From Hyphomicrobiales bacterium (GTDB lineage: Bacteria; Pseudomonadota; Alphaproteobacteria; Rhizobiales; Aestuariivirgaceae), in contig JALVSR010000068.1 in assembly GCA_027024225.1 (NCBI GenBank), positions 1 to 37,057 on the forward strand: DNA of 37,057 nt, written 5' to 3'. Positions 8,530 through 16,625 of this stretch are shown here, in pieces. Both the position numbers and the translations under genes were made by a program. How positions within the stretch are numbered: position 1 is the first letter of the stretch; each line of letters opens with the position of its first letter. The notes beneath the pieces were generated by a model, which saw only the letters and a program-made list of their open reading frames with translations, did not search any database and was not told where the DNA came from.

Positions 8530-9743
8530 TGGCGCGCACGCCACGCGCGGCACGATCACGGGGGAGGACGGGGCCGATGTCCGGACACGGCACAGCACGA
8601 AGAGCGCGCAATCTGCCAGGCAGGGTGACGCCAGTTGGGCGGCGTGGAATGCCGGTGGTCCTGTCGGTGCTGTTGATCCTGGCGGTCTGTGTCTCGTGGC
8701 TGCTGCCCATGCCGGTGCGCGCCCAGGCGCAGGACGGCTCCGGGGTGGGGAGCCCCGCCGCGGGGGCGCCCTACATTCCCGTGGCCAAGGAGCGTTATCG
8801 CCTGTTCGTGTTTGGCGACAAGATGGCCACCGGCCTGCTGGCCGGCCTGTGGCGGGTGCTCAAGGACGATCCGGGATTTGTCGCCAAGGGACGCTTCAAC
8901 GCCGGCTCCGGCCTGGCGCGCGTACGCTACTACGACTGGCCACGGGCCATTTCGCAGGTGCTGCAAAGCCGGCCGGTGGACATCGGCGTGGTGCTGCTGG
9001 GCATCAACGACGTGCGCGACATTTTCGTCCATGGCCGGCGCATTCCCTTCGGTAGCGAGGAATGGAAGTCCATCTACGCCAGCCGCGTGGACGCGGTCAT
9101 CCAGGCTTTCCGCAACAACAACGTGGCGCTCTATTGGGTGGGTCTGCCGCCGGTGCGGGATGCGCGCCTCGATGCCGGGGCGAGGCTCATCAATGACCTG
9201 CTGCGGGCGCGCACGACCGCACATGGAGTGCGTTTCATCGACATACGCAAGCATTTTGCCGGCCCGGACGGCGGATTCGTGTTCGAGGGGCCGGATGTGA
9301 CGGGCCGCAAGGTGCGTCTGCGCGCGCGCAACGGCATTCATTTCATCCGGCCGGGCAACACGAAGCTGGCGAAAATCGTCATGGATGTCATTCGCCAGGA
9401 TGTCGAGGCCGCGCGCGGCACGCAGGCCTCGCCGGGCCTGGCCGGCCTGCCGCAGTCGGACAAGCCGTTCGTGGGCAAGGCGGGCCCGGACGGACAACCG
9501 ATTTTCGTGCCGCCGTTTCGGCTGCCGGGGGCCAACGTGGTCTATCTGGCCAAGCACAATGACATGACGCGGGTGGTGCGCAACACGCTGCAGGCCCTGC
9601 GCGAGAGCGTCGCCCCCGGCTCGGCCGGCCACATGCTGTTCGTGCGGGGCGTCTGGCCCGCCGCGCCGGCCGGTCGCCTCGATGATTTCAGCCTGCCCGG
9701 TGCAAATCCGCCGCGGCAGGGCGCGGGCGAATCGAGTGAATGA
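8529..9743 (+). CDS. Exported DUF459/SGNH-fold protein with degraded catalytic motifs
   Basis: This 404-aa protein is predicted to be exported. A basic N-terminus precedes a hydrophobic stretch at about 42-60 and a likely signal-peptidase site after VRAQA. The mature part has SGNH-hydrolase blocks in order: [16 protein letters not shown] (93-107), [10 protein letters not shown] (156-165) and [14 protein letters not shown] (268-281). The canonical nucleophile Ser of GDS is Lys98 here, and the Asp of the terminal DxxH is Asn268, whereas Asn160 and His271 remain. That suggests a non-hydrolytic role, possibly in cell-envelope polysaccharide metabolism. Some DUF459 proteins already lack the Ser, so this may be a family trait. 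The start overlaps the purH stop, and the gene converges on purK with a 21-bp gap. Confidence 0.8.
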   Translation: MARTPRAARSRGRTGPMSGHGTARRARNLPGRVTPVGRRGMPVVLSVLLILAVCVSWLLPMPVRAQAQDGSGVGSPAAGAPYIPVAKERYRLFVFGDKMATGLLAGLWRVLKDDPGFVAKGRFNAGSGLARVRYYDWPRAISQVLQSRPVDIGVVLLGINDVRDIFVHGRRIPFGSEEWKSIYASRVDAVIQAFRNNNVALYWVGLPPVRDARLDAGARLINDLLRARTTAHGVRFIDIRKHFAGPDGGFVFEGPDVTGRKVRLRARNGIHFIRPGNTKLAKIVMDVIRQDVEAARGTQASPGLAGLPQSDKPFVGKAGPDGQPIFVPPFRLPGANVVYLAKHNDMTRVVRNTLQALRESVAPGSAGHMLFVRGVWPAAPAGRLDDFSLPGANPPRQGAGESSE

Positions 9744-9764
9744 CGGTCCTGAAGGGCTGAAAGG

Positions 9765-10877
9765 TCATTTTTTGCCGGCGCCGCCGGATGAACGCAGCAG
9801 GCGGGTGAAATGGCCCATCTTGCGCCCTTCCCTCGCCTCGCGCTTGCCGTACAGGTGCAGCACCACGCCCGGCTCGGCGGCCAGTCGGGCCCAATCGTCG
9901 GTCTCGAAGCCAAGTATGTTCGTCATGACGCAGTCATGATGCCGCACCGGTGCGCGCAGCGGCCAGCCGCAAATGGCGCGCACGTGCGCCTCGAACTGCG
10001 ACAGGTCGCAGGCGGCCTCCGTCCAGTGGCCGGAATTGTGCACCCGCGGAGCCATTTCGTTGAACACCAGCTCTTCCGTGCCATCCTTCCCGCGCACCAC
10101 GAACAGTTCCACCGCCAGCACCCCGACGTAATCGAGCGCCTCGACCAGGGTGCTGGCGATTTCCTTCGCGCGGGCCTCCGTCCGGGGAGAAAGGCCCGAG
10201 GGCAGGTGCGAATGGCGCAGGATATGATGCTCATGCTCGTTGCGCGGCACGTCGAAATGCACCACCGTGCCATCCAGCCCCCGCGCCGCCAGCGCCGAAA
10301 CCTCGCAGGTGAAATCGATGAAGCCCTCCAGCAGACAGGGCACGCGGCCCAGTTTCTCCCACGCCGCCAGCGGATCGTCGCCCGGGCGCAGCATCACCTG
10401 TCCCTTGCCGTCGTAACCGAAGCGGCGGGTTTTCAACACGGCGGGCAAGGCGATGCGTGCGGCCGCGGCGGCCACGTCGTCTTGCGTCTCGATGTTGGCG
10501 AAGGGCGGGGTGGCCACGCCTTGATCGCGGGCGAAGCGCTTCTCGTTCCACCTGTCCTGCGCCATCTCCAGCGCCCGCGGCCCCGGCCGCACCGGGCGGA
10601 TGCGCTGCAGGACGGCCACGGTCTGAAGAGGGATGTTCTCGAATTCGTAGGTGATGACATCCACGCTCTGCGCGAACCGCTCAAGCGCCTTATCATCGTC
10701 CCACGCAGCTTCCGTGCGGGCATGCGCCACGTCGAAGGCCGGGTTGTCGCCCGCAGGCGCGTAAACGTGCGTGCGCAGCCCAAGCCGCGCCGCCGCCAGC
10801 GCCAACATGCGGCCCAGTTGGCCGCCGCCCAGGATGCCGATCACACCGCCGGGGGGCAAGGCTTCCGCCATGTTCAT
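9765..10877 (-). CDS. purK: N5-carboxyaminoimidazole ribonucleotide synthase
   Basis: This ATP-grasp enzyme makes N5-CAIR from AIR, bicarbonate and ATP, feeding PurE. The 370-aa protein opens with [19 protein letters not shown], then has the ATP-grasp core with FGYDGKGQ and [17 protein letters not shown], and the catalytic stretch [16 protein letters not shown] chose the ATG at 10877 because its ATGA overlaps the purE stop by 4 bp. An ATG six bases later is equally possible biochemically, and longer in-frame starts run into purE. The C-terminus [17 protein letters not shown] is typical. It is cotranscribed with purE. Confidence 0.96.
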   Translation of the reverse strand: MNMAEALPPGGVIGILGGGQLGRMLALAAARLGLRTHVYAPAGDNPAFDVAHARTEAAWDDDKALERFAQSVDVITYEFENIPLQTVAVLQRIRPVRPGPRALEMAQDRWNEKRFARDQGVATPPFANIETQDDVAAAAARIALPAVLKTRRFGYDGKGQVMLRPGDDPLAAWEKLGRVPCLLEGFIDFTCEVSALAARGLDGTVVHFDVPRNEHEHHILRHSHLPSGLSPRTEARAKEIASTLVEALDYVGVLAVELFVVRGKDGTEELVFNEMAPRVHNSGHWTEAACDLSQFEAHVRAICGWPLRAPVRHHDCVMTNILGFETDDWARLAAEPGVVLHLYGKREAREGRKMGHFTRLLRSSGGAGKK

Positions 10878-11374
10878 TTCTCGTCCTCGTCCACGGGAAA
10901 TTCCGCTACCGCGGCCGTCTGTCGCGCCCGCCACTGCAAAAGCCGTTCACGCACGCCTTCATCGGTCAGCGCCAGCACGGCGGCGGCCAGCAGCGCGGCG
11001 TTTATCGCGCCCGCCTTGCCGATGGCCAGCGTGCCCACGGGGACCCCGCCTGGCATCTGCACGATGGAGAGCAGGCTGTCCTTGCCCGAAAGAGCGCGTG
11101 AGGGAATGGGCACGCCGAACACCGGCAGGTGCGTGAGCGCCGCCGTCATGCCTGGCAGGTGCGCCGCTCCGCCGGCACCGGCGATGATGACCTTGAAGCC
11201 CTTCTCGTGTGCAGTGGTGGCGAAATCATACAGCCGTTTCGGCGTGCGGTGGGCGGAAACGATGCGCGCCTCGTGCGCGATGGCCAGCTCGTCCAGCACT
11301 TCGCAGGCGTGGCGCATGATGGGCCAGTCGGACTGACTGCCCATGATGACCCCGACATCGGCTTGCAACGACAT
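10874..11374 (-). CDS. purE: N5-carboxyaminoimidazole ribonucleotide mutase
   Basis: This is the class I PurE mutase, which converts N5-CAIR to CAIR in de novo purine synthesis. The 166-aa length is normal. Active-site elements are [10 protein letters not shown] (11-20), SAHRTPKRL with His42, and [12 protein letters not shown] with His72, followed by GVPIPS and [18 protein letters not shown] gggagc ribosome-binding site precedes the ATG. The stop overlaps the purK start by four bases, so the pair is translationally coupled. It is divergent from the GGDEF-like gene, with 171 bp between them. Confidence 0.97.
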   Translation of the reverse strand: MSLQADVGVIMGSQSDWPIMRHACEVLDELAIAHEARIVSAHRTPKRLYDFATTAHEKGFKVIIAGAGGAAHLPGMTAALTHLPVFGVPIPSRALSGKDSLLSIVQMPGGVPVGTLAIGKAGAINAALLAAAVLALTDEGVRERLLQWRARQTAAVAEFPVDEDEK

Positions 11375-11545
11375 GATGATGCTCCCAGTGGTTCCGCCGG
11401 TGAATGCTCATGCCCGATCCGGCACATGTCCAGCTTCCCAATAGCCCCACCGCCCTTCTCTTGGCAATGGCGCGTGAAAACGTGTAATTGTATTCATGAA
11501 GCACCTTGGCTCATCGTAATTCGGGGTAATGGAAGACGGCGCCTC

Positions 11546-12115
11546 ATGCAGCAGCCCCAGGCGGATATCAAGCGAATGCGCGCGGCGCGGCAAAGGCTGG
11601 CGCGGGTGCGCCAGCGCATCAGGCGGCTTTCGTGGATGGCGCGCACACCGGAAAGTCTCGACCGCGACGTGCCGGTGCTGTCGCGCTCGGCCTTCGTGCG
11701 GGCGCTGGCGCGCTTTCAGGCCATTCGCCTGCGCGAGGAAAAGGCCAGCCTGCTGGTGCTGTGCATCGACCGGGACAATGTGGCCCTGCGCCGTGCCGTG
11801 GCCATGCATCTGCTGGAAAACACCCGCAATTGCGACACCGTGGGGTGCGCCGACGCCCGCACGTTCCTGGTGTTGCTGAAGGGAGCGGACGAGGACGGTG
11901 CCGCAACGGCGGCCGCCCGACTGTACAACGAGATCCGGCGGCTGGCCGTGCGCATGGGATATCTGTTGCGCATCGGCGCCTTTTGCATGCCGGTGGCGGA
12001 CAGCCCCGGCGCGGCGGACATCATGCGGGCGGTGGACGCGTTGACGAAACAGGCCGATACCGCCGGCGTGATTCATGTGGGGCAATGGCGCCGGGCTTCT
12101 CCCGGGATCGTCTGA
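11546..12115 (+). CDS. Degenerate GGDEF-like domain protein
   Basis: This 189-aa cytoplasmic protein has a basic N-terminus rich in Arg, then a domain that lines up by pattern with diguanylate cyclases. VLSRSAFVRALARF resembles the LTGLxNRRAF helix start, LLVLCIDRDNVAL the DID-like metal-binding strand, and VGCADARTFLVLLKGAD the signature hairpin. YLLRIGAFCMPV and AVDALTKQADTAG match the last strand and helix. At the signature site DARTF (103-107) replaces GGDEF, so cyclase activity is not expected. It could bind nucleotide or protein, or have lost function. The family call is inference from order and spacing. CNNM follows after 46 bp on the same strand. The start is supported only by a loosely spaced ggaag. 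Confidence 0.6.
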   Translation: MQQPQADIKRMRAARQRLARVRQRIRRLSWMARTPESLDRDVPVLSRSAFVRALARFQAIRLREEKASLLVLCIDRDNVALRRAVAMHLLENTRNCDTVGCADARTFLVLLKGADEDGAATAAARLYNEIRRLAVRMGYLLRIGAFCMPVADSPGAADIMRAVDALTKQADTAGVIHVGQWRRASPGIV

Positions 12116-12161
12116 TCCCGGTCGGCCATTTCCGCGAACAGCCATGTGAAAGATCCGTGAC

Positions 12162-13484
12162 ATGGACAACTGGCTTCTCATTGTCAGCGTTGTTGGCCTG
12201 TTGTTGCTCTCCGCCCTGTTTTCCGGGTCGGAAACAGCGCTGACGGCGGCCTCGCGCGCCCGCATCACCCATATGGCACGCCAAGGCGATGCACGGGCGC
12301 TGATCCTGAAGTCGTTGCTGGACATGCCGGAGCGGCTCATCGGCGCCATCCTGCTGGGCAACAACCTCGTCAACATTCTCGCCTCGGCCCTGACCACCGC
12401 CCTGTTCATCGAGCTGTTCGGGCAGACTGGCGTGGTCTGGGCCACTTTCATCATGACGGCGTTGGTGCTGGTGTTCGGCGAGGTCCTGCCCAAGACCTAC
12501 GCCATCCTGAATCCGGAGCGCGTGGCGCTGAAGGTGGCGCCATTGATGCGCTGGGTGGTGCGCATCTTCGCGCCGGTGGTGATGGTGGTGGAGGCGCTGG
12601 TGCGACAAGTGCTGAAGCTGCTGGGAGCGAACGTGGAGCGCGCGCACAACGTGCTGTCCTTTCGCGAAGAGCTGCGCGGAGCCATCGAGATGCACCGCGA
12701 GCAGCAGAAAAAGACCAGCCGCGACCTGTTCATGCTGGATGGGGTGCTGGACCTGCAGGACCTGACCGTGGGCGACGTGATGGTGCATCGCACGCGGATG
12801 AAAAGCATCGACATTTCCCGCAAGCCGTCGGAGATTCTCGACTACGTCCTCAGGCACGGCTACACGCGTTATCCCGTCTGGGAGGAAAACCCGGACAACA
12901 TCATCGGCGTGCTGCATGCGCGCGATCTGCTCTCCGCCCTGGCGGGGGCGAAGGGTGACATCAACCAGATCGATATCCGCAGCCTGCTGTTGCCGGCCTG
13001 GTTCGTGCCGGAACACACGCCCCTGCAGGAACAACTGGCGGCCTTTCTGCGGCGCAAGATGCACTTCGCCATCGTGGTGGACGAATATGGCGAGGTGCAG
13101 GGGCTGGTGACGCTGGAAGACATCATGGAGGAGATCGTCGGCGACATCGCGGATGAGCATGACCGGGCATTGCAGCATGTGCAGCAGGAGGGCGAGGCCT
13201 TCATCGTCGATGGCTCCATGCCGGTGCGCGACCTCAACCGCATCTATGGATGGAACCTGCCCGAGGACAAGGCCACCACCATCGCCGGGCTCATCATCCA
13301 CGAGGCCCAGACCATCCCGGAAGTGGGGCAGACCTACACGTTTCACGGCTTCAGGTTCGAGATACTGGCGCGCGAGCGCCATCGCATCACCCGTATTCGC
13401 ATGCAGCCGCAGAATCTGTCCTCTCAGGGCGGGCGGCGCAAGACCGGGTCCGAAAGCCACTCCTCCGCCGAATCCGCCTCATGA
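12162..13484 (+). CDS. CNNM/CorC-type transporter (hemolysin family, DUF21-CBS)
   Basis: This 440-aa inner-membrane protein belongs to the CNNM/CorC family, linked to Mg2+ or Co2+ export and resistance. The N-terminal DUF21 domain (about 1-195) has LLLSALFSGSETALTAASR, LLGNNLVNILASAL and VFGEVLPKTYA. A CBS pair (about 205-335) includes VGDVMVHRTRM, GYTRYPVWEENPDNIIGVLHARDL and FAIVVDEYGEVQGLVTLEDI. A CorC_HlyC domain follows to about residue 428 (VDGSMPVRDLNRIYGWNLP). The substrate ion is not decided by sequence. It probably shares a transcript with the GGDEF-like gene and converges on tsaD with a 130-bp gap. Confidence 0.93.
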   Translation: MDNWLLIVSVVGLLLLSALFSGSETALTAASRARITHMARQGDARALILKSLLDMPERLIGAILLGNNLVNILASALTTALFIELFGQTGVVWATFIMTALVLVFGEVLPKTYAILNPERVALKVAPLMRWVVRIFAPVVMVVEALVRQVLKLLGANVERAHNVLSFREELRGAIEMHREQQKKTSRDLFMLDGVLDLQDLTVGDVMVHRTRMKSIDISRKPSEILDYVLRHGYTRYPVWEENPDNIIGVLHARDLLSALAGAKGDINQIDIRSLLLPAWFVPEHTPLQEQLAAFLRRKMHFAIVVDEYGEVQGLVTLEDIMEEIVGDIADEHDRALQHVQQEGEAFIVDGSMPVRDLNRIYGWNLPEDKATTIAGLIIHEAQTIPEVGQTYTFHGFRFEILARERHRITRIRMQPQNLSSQGGRRKTGSESHSSAESAS

Positions 13485-13614
13485 AGGGGCGTCATGCGGT
13501 AATGCGCGAAGAACCATCCGCTGCTCCGCGCCGCCGCCCGCCTGCCAAATCATGACAAGGGAGTGGGATTGGCGCGGGGAGGATTGCGCCGGACAACCCT
13601 TGCGCCCGCGTGGA

Positions 13615-14754
13615 TCATCCTTTCACGCCGGCAAAGGGAGCGGGCTCGGCTTTCTCATCCAGTGGCCAGCGCGGACGCGCGGACACGGAAAGCGGCGCCG
13701 TTTCGCCCCGCAAGAGCTTGAGCGCCCCGGCATAGGCCACCATGGCGGCATTGTCCGTGCACAGCGCCGGCGGTGGCACCGAAAGCGCAAAGCCCTGTGC
13801 CGCTGCCACCTCTTCCAACGCGGCGCGGATGGCCCTGTTGGCGGCCACGCCACCGGCCAGCACAAGATAGGGGTGCTTGACCTCCGGATGCATTTCCCGG
13901 AACCGGCGGCAGGCGCAGGCCACGCGGTCGGCCAGCGTTTCCACCACCGCCTGCTGGAACGAGGCGCAGATGTCCGCCTTGTCCTGCTCGCCCAGATCCG
14001 GCCCCAGCTCCAGGATGGCCGTACGCACCGCCGTTTTCAGACCGGAAAAGGAAAAATGGCATTCCTTCCGGCCCAGCATGGGCCGGGGGAACCTGAAGCG
14101 CTGGGAGTCGCCCTTTTGCGCCATGCGCTCCACCACCGGGCCGCCCGGATAGCCCAGCCCCAGCATCTTCGCCACCTTGTCGAAGGCCTCGCCCAGGGCG
14201 TCGTCGATGGTGGTGCCCAGCCGCCGGTAGGCGCCCACGTCGTCCACCGAGATGAGCTGCGTGTGCCCGCCCGAAACCAGCAACAACAGGTAGGGCGGCC
14301 TTACCCGCGGGTCGCTGAGCATGGGCGAGAGCGCGTGGGCCTCGAGATGATTCACCGCCACCAGCGGCAGGCGGCGGGCCAGGGCAATGGCCTTGCCGCT
14401 CATCAGCCCCACCATCAGCCCGCCGATCAGCCCCGGTCCGGCGGTGGCGGCCACGGCGTCGATCTCGTCCCAGCCAAGCCCCGCCTGTTCCAGCGCCGCC
14501 AGAATCAGCCTGTCCAGCCGCGAGACATGCGCGCGCGCGGCAATCTCCGGCACCACGCCGCCAAAGGCCGCGTGCTCCTTCACCTGCGAATAGACAACGT
14601 TGGAAAGGATCTCGCCGCAGCCTTGCGCATCCACGCGCACCACCGCCGCGGCCGTCTCGTCGCAGGAGGTTTCCAGCCCCAGCACGGTCACGGGCGGTTT
14701 TGCGCGCGCCTTTTGCGGCGCATGTTCCAGGCGCTTTTTGCTTGCCTTGTTCAT
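13615..14754 (-). CDS. tsaD: tRNA N6-adenosine threonylcarbamoyltransferase
   Basis: TsaD transfers the threonylcarbamoyl group to A37 of ANN-decoding tRNAs, working with TsaB and TsaE, neither of which is in the window. At 379 aa it is longer than the E. coli protein (337 aa), partly because of a basic 20-residue N-terminal extension. Motifs are [15 protein letters not shown] (25-39), [10 protein letters not shown] with metal ligands His136 and His140, LVSGGHTQL, and the C-terminal [13 protein letters not shown] and CTDNAAMVA. The start is divergent from hemC with a 59-bp gap, a very common alphaproteobacterial arrangement, so both promoters must sit in or near that gap. Confidence 0.97.
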   Translation of the reverse strand: MNKASKKRLEHAPQKARAKPPVTVLGLETSCDETAAAVVRVDAQGCGEILSNVVYSQVKEHAAFGGVVPEIAARAHVSRLDRLILAALEQAGLGWDEIDAVAATAGPGLIGGLMVGLMSGKAIALARRLPLVAVNHLEAHALSPMLSDPRVRPPYLLLLVSGGHTQLISVDDVGAYRRLGTTIDDALGEAFDKVAKMLGLGYPGGPVVERMAQKGDSQRFRFPRPMLGRKECHFSFSGLKTAVRTAILELGPDLGEQDKADICASFQQAVVETLADRVACACRRFREMHPEVKHPYLVLAGGVAANRAIRAALEEVAAAQGFALSVPPPALCTDNAAMVAYAGALKLLRGETAPLSVSARPRWPLDEKAEPAPFAGVKG

Positions 14755-14813
14755 GCCTGCCCTTTTATCTCTGCCGGCAACGGGTTTCCACGTTTTTCAT
14801 CGGGGACAGGCAC

Positions 14814-15728
14814 ATGAGCATCATCCGCATCGGCACCCGCGGCTCGCAGCTGGCGCTGGCCCAGGCGAGGGAGACGAAGGCCCGCCTCATGCAGGCGCAT
14901 GGCCTGTCGGATGAAGATATAGAGCTTGTCATCATAAAGACCACGGGAGACATGGTGCGCGACCGTCCGCTGGCCGACATCGGCGGCAAGGGCCTGTTCA
15001 CCAAGGAAATCGAGGAAGCCCTGCTGGACGGGCGCGTCGATCTGGCCGTGCATTCCATGAAGGACGTGCCGGCGGAGCTGCCCGCGGGTCTTGCCATCGT
15101 CTGCCACCTGCCGCGCGAGGATGCGCGCGATGCCTTCCTCTCGCCCAAGGCGGAAAGCATCGATGCCCTGCCCGAGGGCGCGGTGGTGGGCACCTCCTCG
15201 GTACGCCGCGCGGCGCAGTTGCTGGCCATGCGGCCGGATGTGAAGGTGGTGCCCTTTCGCGGCAACGTGGACACGCGCCTGCGCAAGCTGGAAGAAGGCG
15301 TGGCGGATGCCACCTTCCTGGCCTGCGCCGGGCTGAATCGGCTGGGCCTGTCGGAGAAGATCACCCAGGCCGTGCCGGAAGACGTGATGTTGCCGGCGGT
15401 GGCTCAAGGGGCCATAGGCATCGAGACGCGCGAGGACGATACGCGCACGCGTGCGCTGCTGGCCCCCCTGAACGACGAGGAAACCGCCGTGCGAGTGGCG
15501 GCCGAGCGCGGCTTTCTCATCCGGTTGGAGGGCTCCTGCCGCACGCCGCTGGCCGCGCATGCGGTGATGCGCGATGGCGCGGTGCACCTGCGCGTGGAAG
15601 CGCTGACTCTGGACGGCACGCGGCGCTGGCGCGCAGAGCGCACCGGCGCGCCGGAAGATGCCTTCGCCATGGGTGCGGATGCGGCCGAGGAAATCCTGAG
15701 AGAGGCCGGCGAGGCGCTGGTGCGCTGA
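14814..15728 (+). CDS. hemC: Porphobilinogen deaminase (hydroxymethylbilane synthase)
   Basis: This enzyme polymerises four porphobilinogens into hydroxymethylbilane for heme, siroheme and cobalamin. The 304-aa protein starts MSIIRIGTRGSQLALAQA. An upstream in-frame start at 14700 would run back into tsaD on the other strand and is rejected. The active site shows HSMKDVP with Asp84, RGNVDTRLRKL, and Cys242 in LEGSCRTPLAAHA, which carries the dipyrromethane cofactor. A gacagg site precedes the ATG. No hemD follows; hemC instead converges on korB with a 39-bp gap. It shares the tetrapyrrole pathway with cobS about 4 kb away. Confidence 0.97.
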   Translation: MSIIRIGTRGSQLALAQARETKARLMQAHGLSDEDIELVIIKTTGDMVRDRPLADIGGKGLFTKEIEEALLDGRVDLAVHSMKDVPAELPAGLAIVCHLPREDARDAFLSPKAESIDALPEGAVVGTSSVRRAAQLLAMRPDVKVVPFRGNVDTRLRKLEEGVADATFLACAGLNRLGLSEKITQAVPEDVMLPAVAQGAIGIETREDDTRTRALLAPLNDEETAVRVAAERGFLIRLEGSCRTPLAAHAVMRDGAVHLRVEALTLDGTRRWRAERTGAPEDAFAMGADAAEEILREAGEALVR

Positions 15729-15767
15729 GCTCGCTTTTTCACATTCCTTCCGCTCCTGCATCCTGCC

Positions 15768-16625
15768 TCAGGGGTGGAAGGATTTCTCGATCCACGCCAG
15801 CTCGCGCGCTCGCATGGTGGCCAGCTCCTTTACGCTTTCCGGGCGAGGCATCATTGGTGCGGGCGCGCGTTCTTCCCGCCAGACGATGCCGGTGCTCAGC
15901 GCCGGGGCGGCGATGACCTGCGCCATGGCCTCTTCAAGCGTCTTCGCCGGCTGCAACAGGCCGGCCTGCACGTGGCGCTTCCACTCCCTTTGCTCGGGCC
16001 GGAAGGTGGGGCAGGGGCTCAAGACCTCGATGACGGCGAAGCCGGGATGTTCAATGCCCGCCACGATGATGTCGGCAAGCTCGTTCGGCTGGCCGGAAAA
16101 GCCGCGTGCGACGAAGCTCGCGCGGCTGGCCAGCGCCAGCAACAGGCCGTCCACCGGCGGCACACCCGGCCCTTCGGGTTGCAGGGCGGCGGCGAAATCC
16201 GGCTCCGAGGTGGGCGAGGGCTGGCCCTTGGTCATGCCATAGACGCGGTTGTCCATGACGATGAGGGTGATATCCGGGTTGCGCCGGCAGGTGTGCACGA
16301 AATGCGCTGCGCCGATGGAATAGATGTCGCCATCGCCGCCGGCGGCCAGCACCGTAAGATCCGGGCGAGCCAGCTTCAGCCCCGTGGCCACCGGCAGCGC
16401 TCGCCCATGCAGGCCATGAAAGCCATAGGCCGCCACATAGGCCGGAATGCGCCCCGAGCATCCGATGCCGGACACCACCGCCACCTGTTCCTTCGGCAGG
16501 CCCAGGTGGGCGAACGCGCGCGTCATGGCCGCCAGCACGCCGAAGTCGCCACAGCCCTTGCACCACACGGGATGCACGCCGCTTTTGTAGTCGGCGGGTT
16601 TCGGCGGTTGTTGAGGCCGGTTCAT
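15768..16625 (-). CDS. korB: 2-oxoacid:ferredoxin oxidoreductase, beta subunit
   Basis: This is the TPP-binding beta subunit of a 2-oxoacid:ferredoxin oxidoreductase, probably acting on 2-oxoglutarate. The 285-aa protein has four cysteines placed as [4Fe-4S] ligands: Cys22 and Cys25 in WCKGCG, Cys56 in IGCSGR and Cys205 in LSPCPTF. The TPP motif runs from GDGD (97-100) to MDNRVYGMTKGQ (124-135). The ATG at 16625 overlaps the korA stop by four bases (ATGA), which fixes the start against an upstream in-frame option inside korA. The C-terminus is short relative to longer KorB forms. The gene converges on hemC. No ferredoxin gene is next to the pair. Confidence 0.92.
   Translation of the reverse strand: MNRPQQPPKPADYKSGVHPVWCKGCGDFGVLAAMTRAFAHLGLPKEQVAVVSGIGCSGRIPAYVAAYGFHGLHGRALPVATGLKLARPDLTVLAAGGDGDIYSIGAAHFVHTCRRNPDITLIVMDNRVYGMTKGQPSPTSEPDFAAALQPEGPGVPPVDGLLLALASRASFVARGFSGQPNELADIIVAGIEHPGFAVIEVLSPCPTFRPEQREWKRHVQAGLLQPAKTLEEAMAQVIAAPALSTGIVWREERAPAPMMPRPESVKELATMRARELAWIEKSFHP

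Noticed and set aside
13485-13614. Terminator in the convergent CNNM/tsaD gap
   Set aside because: No stem of useful length with a T-run was found on either strand.
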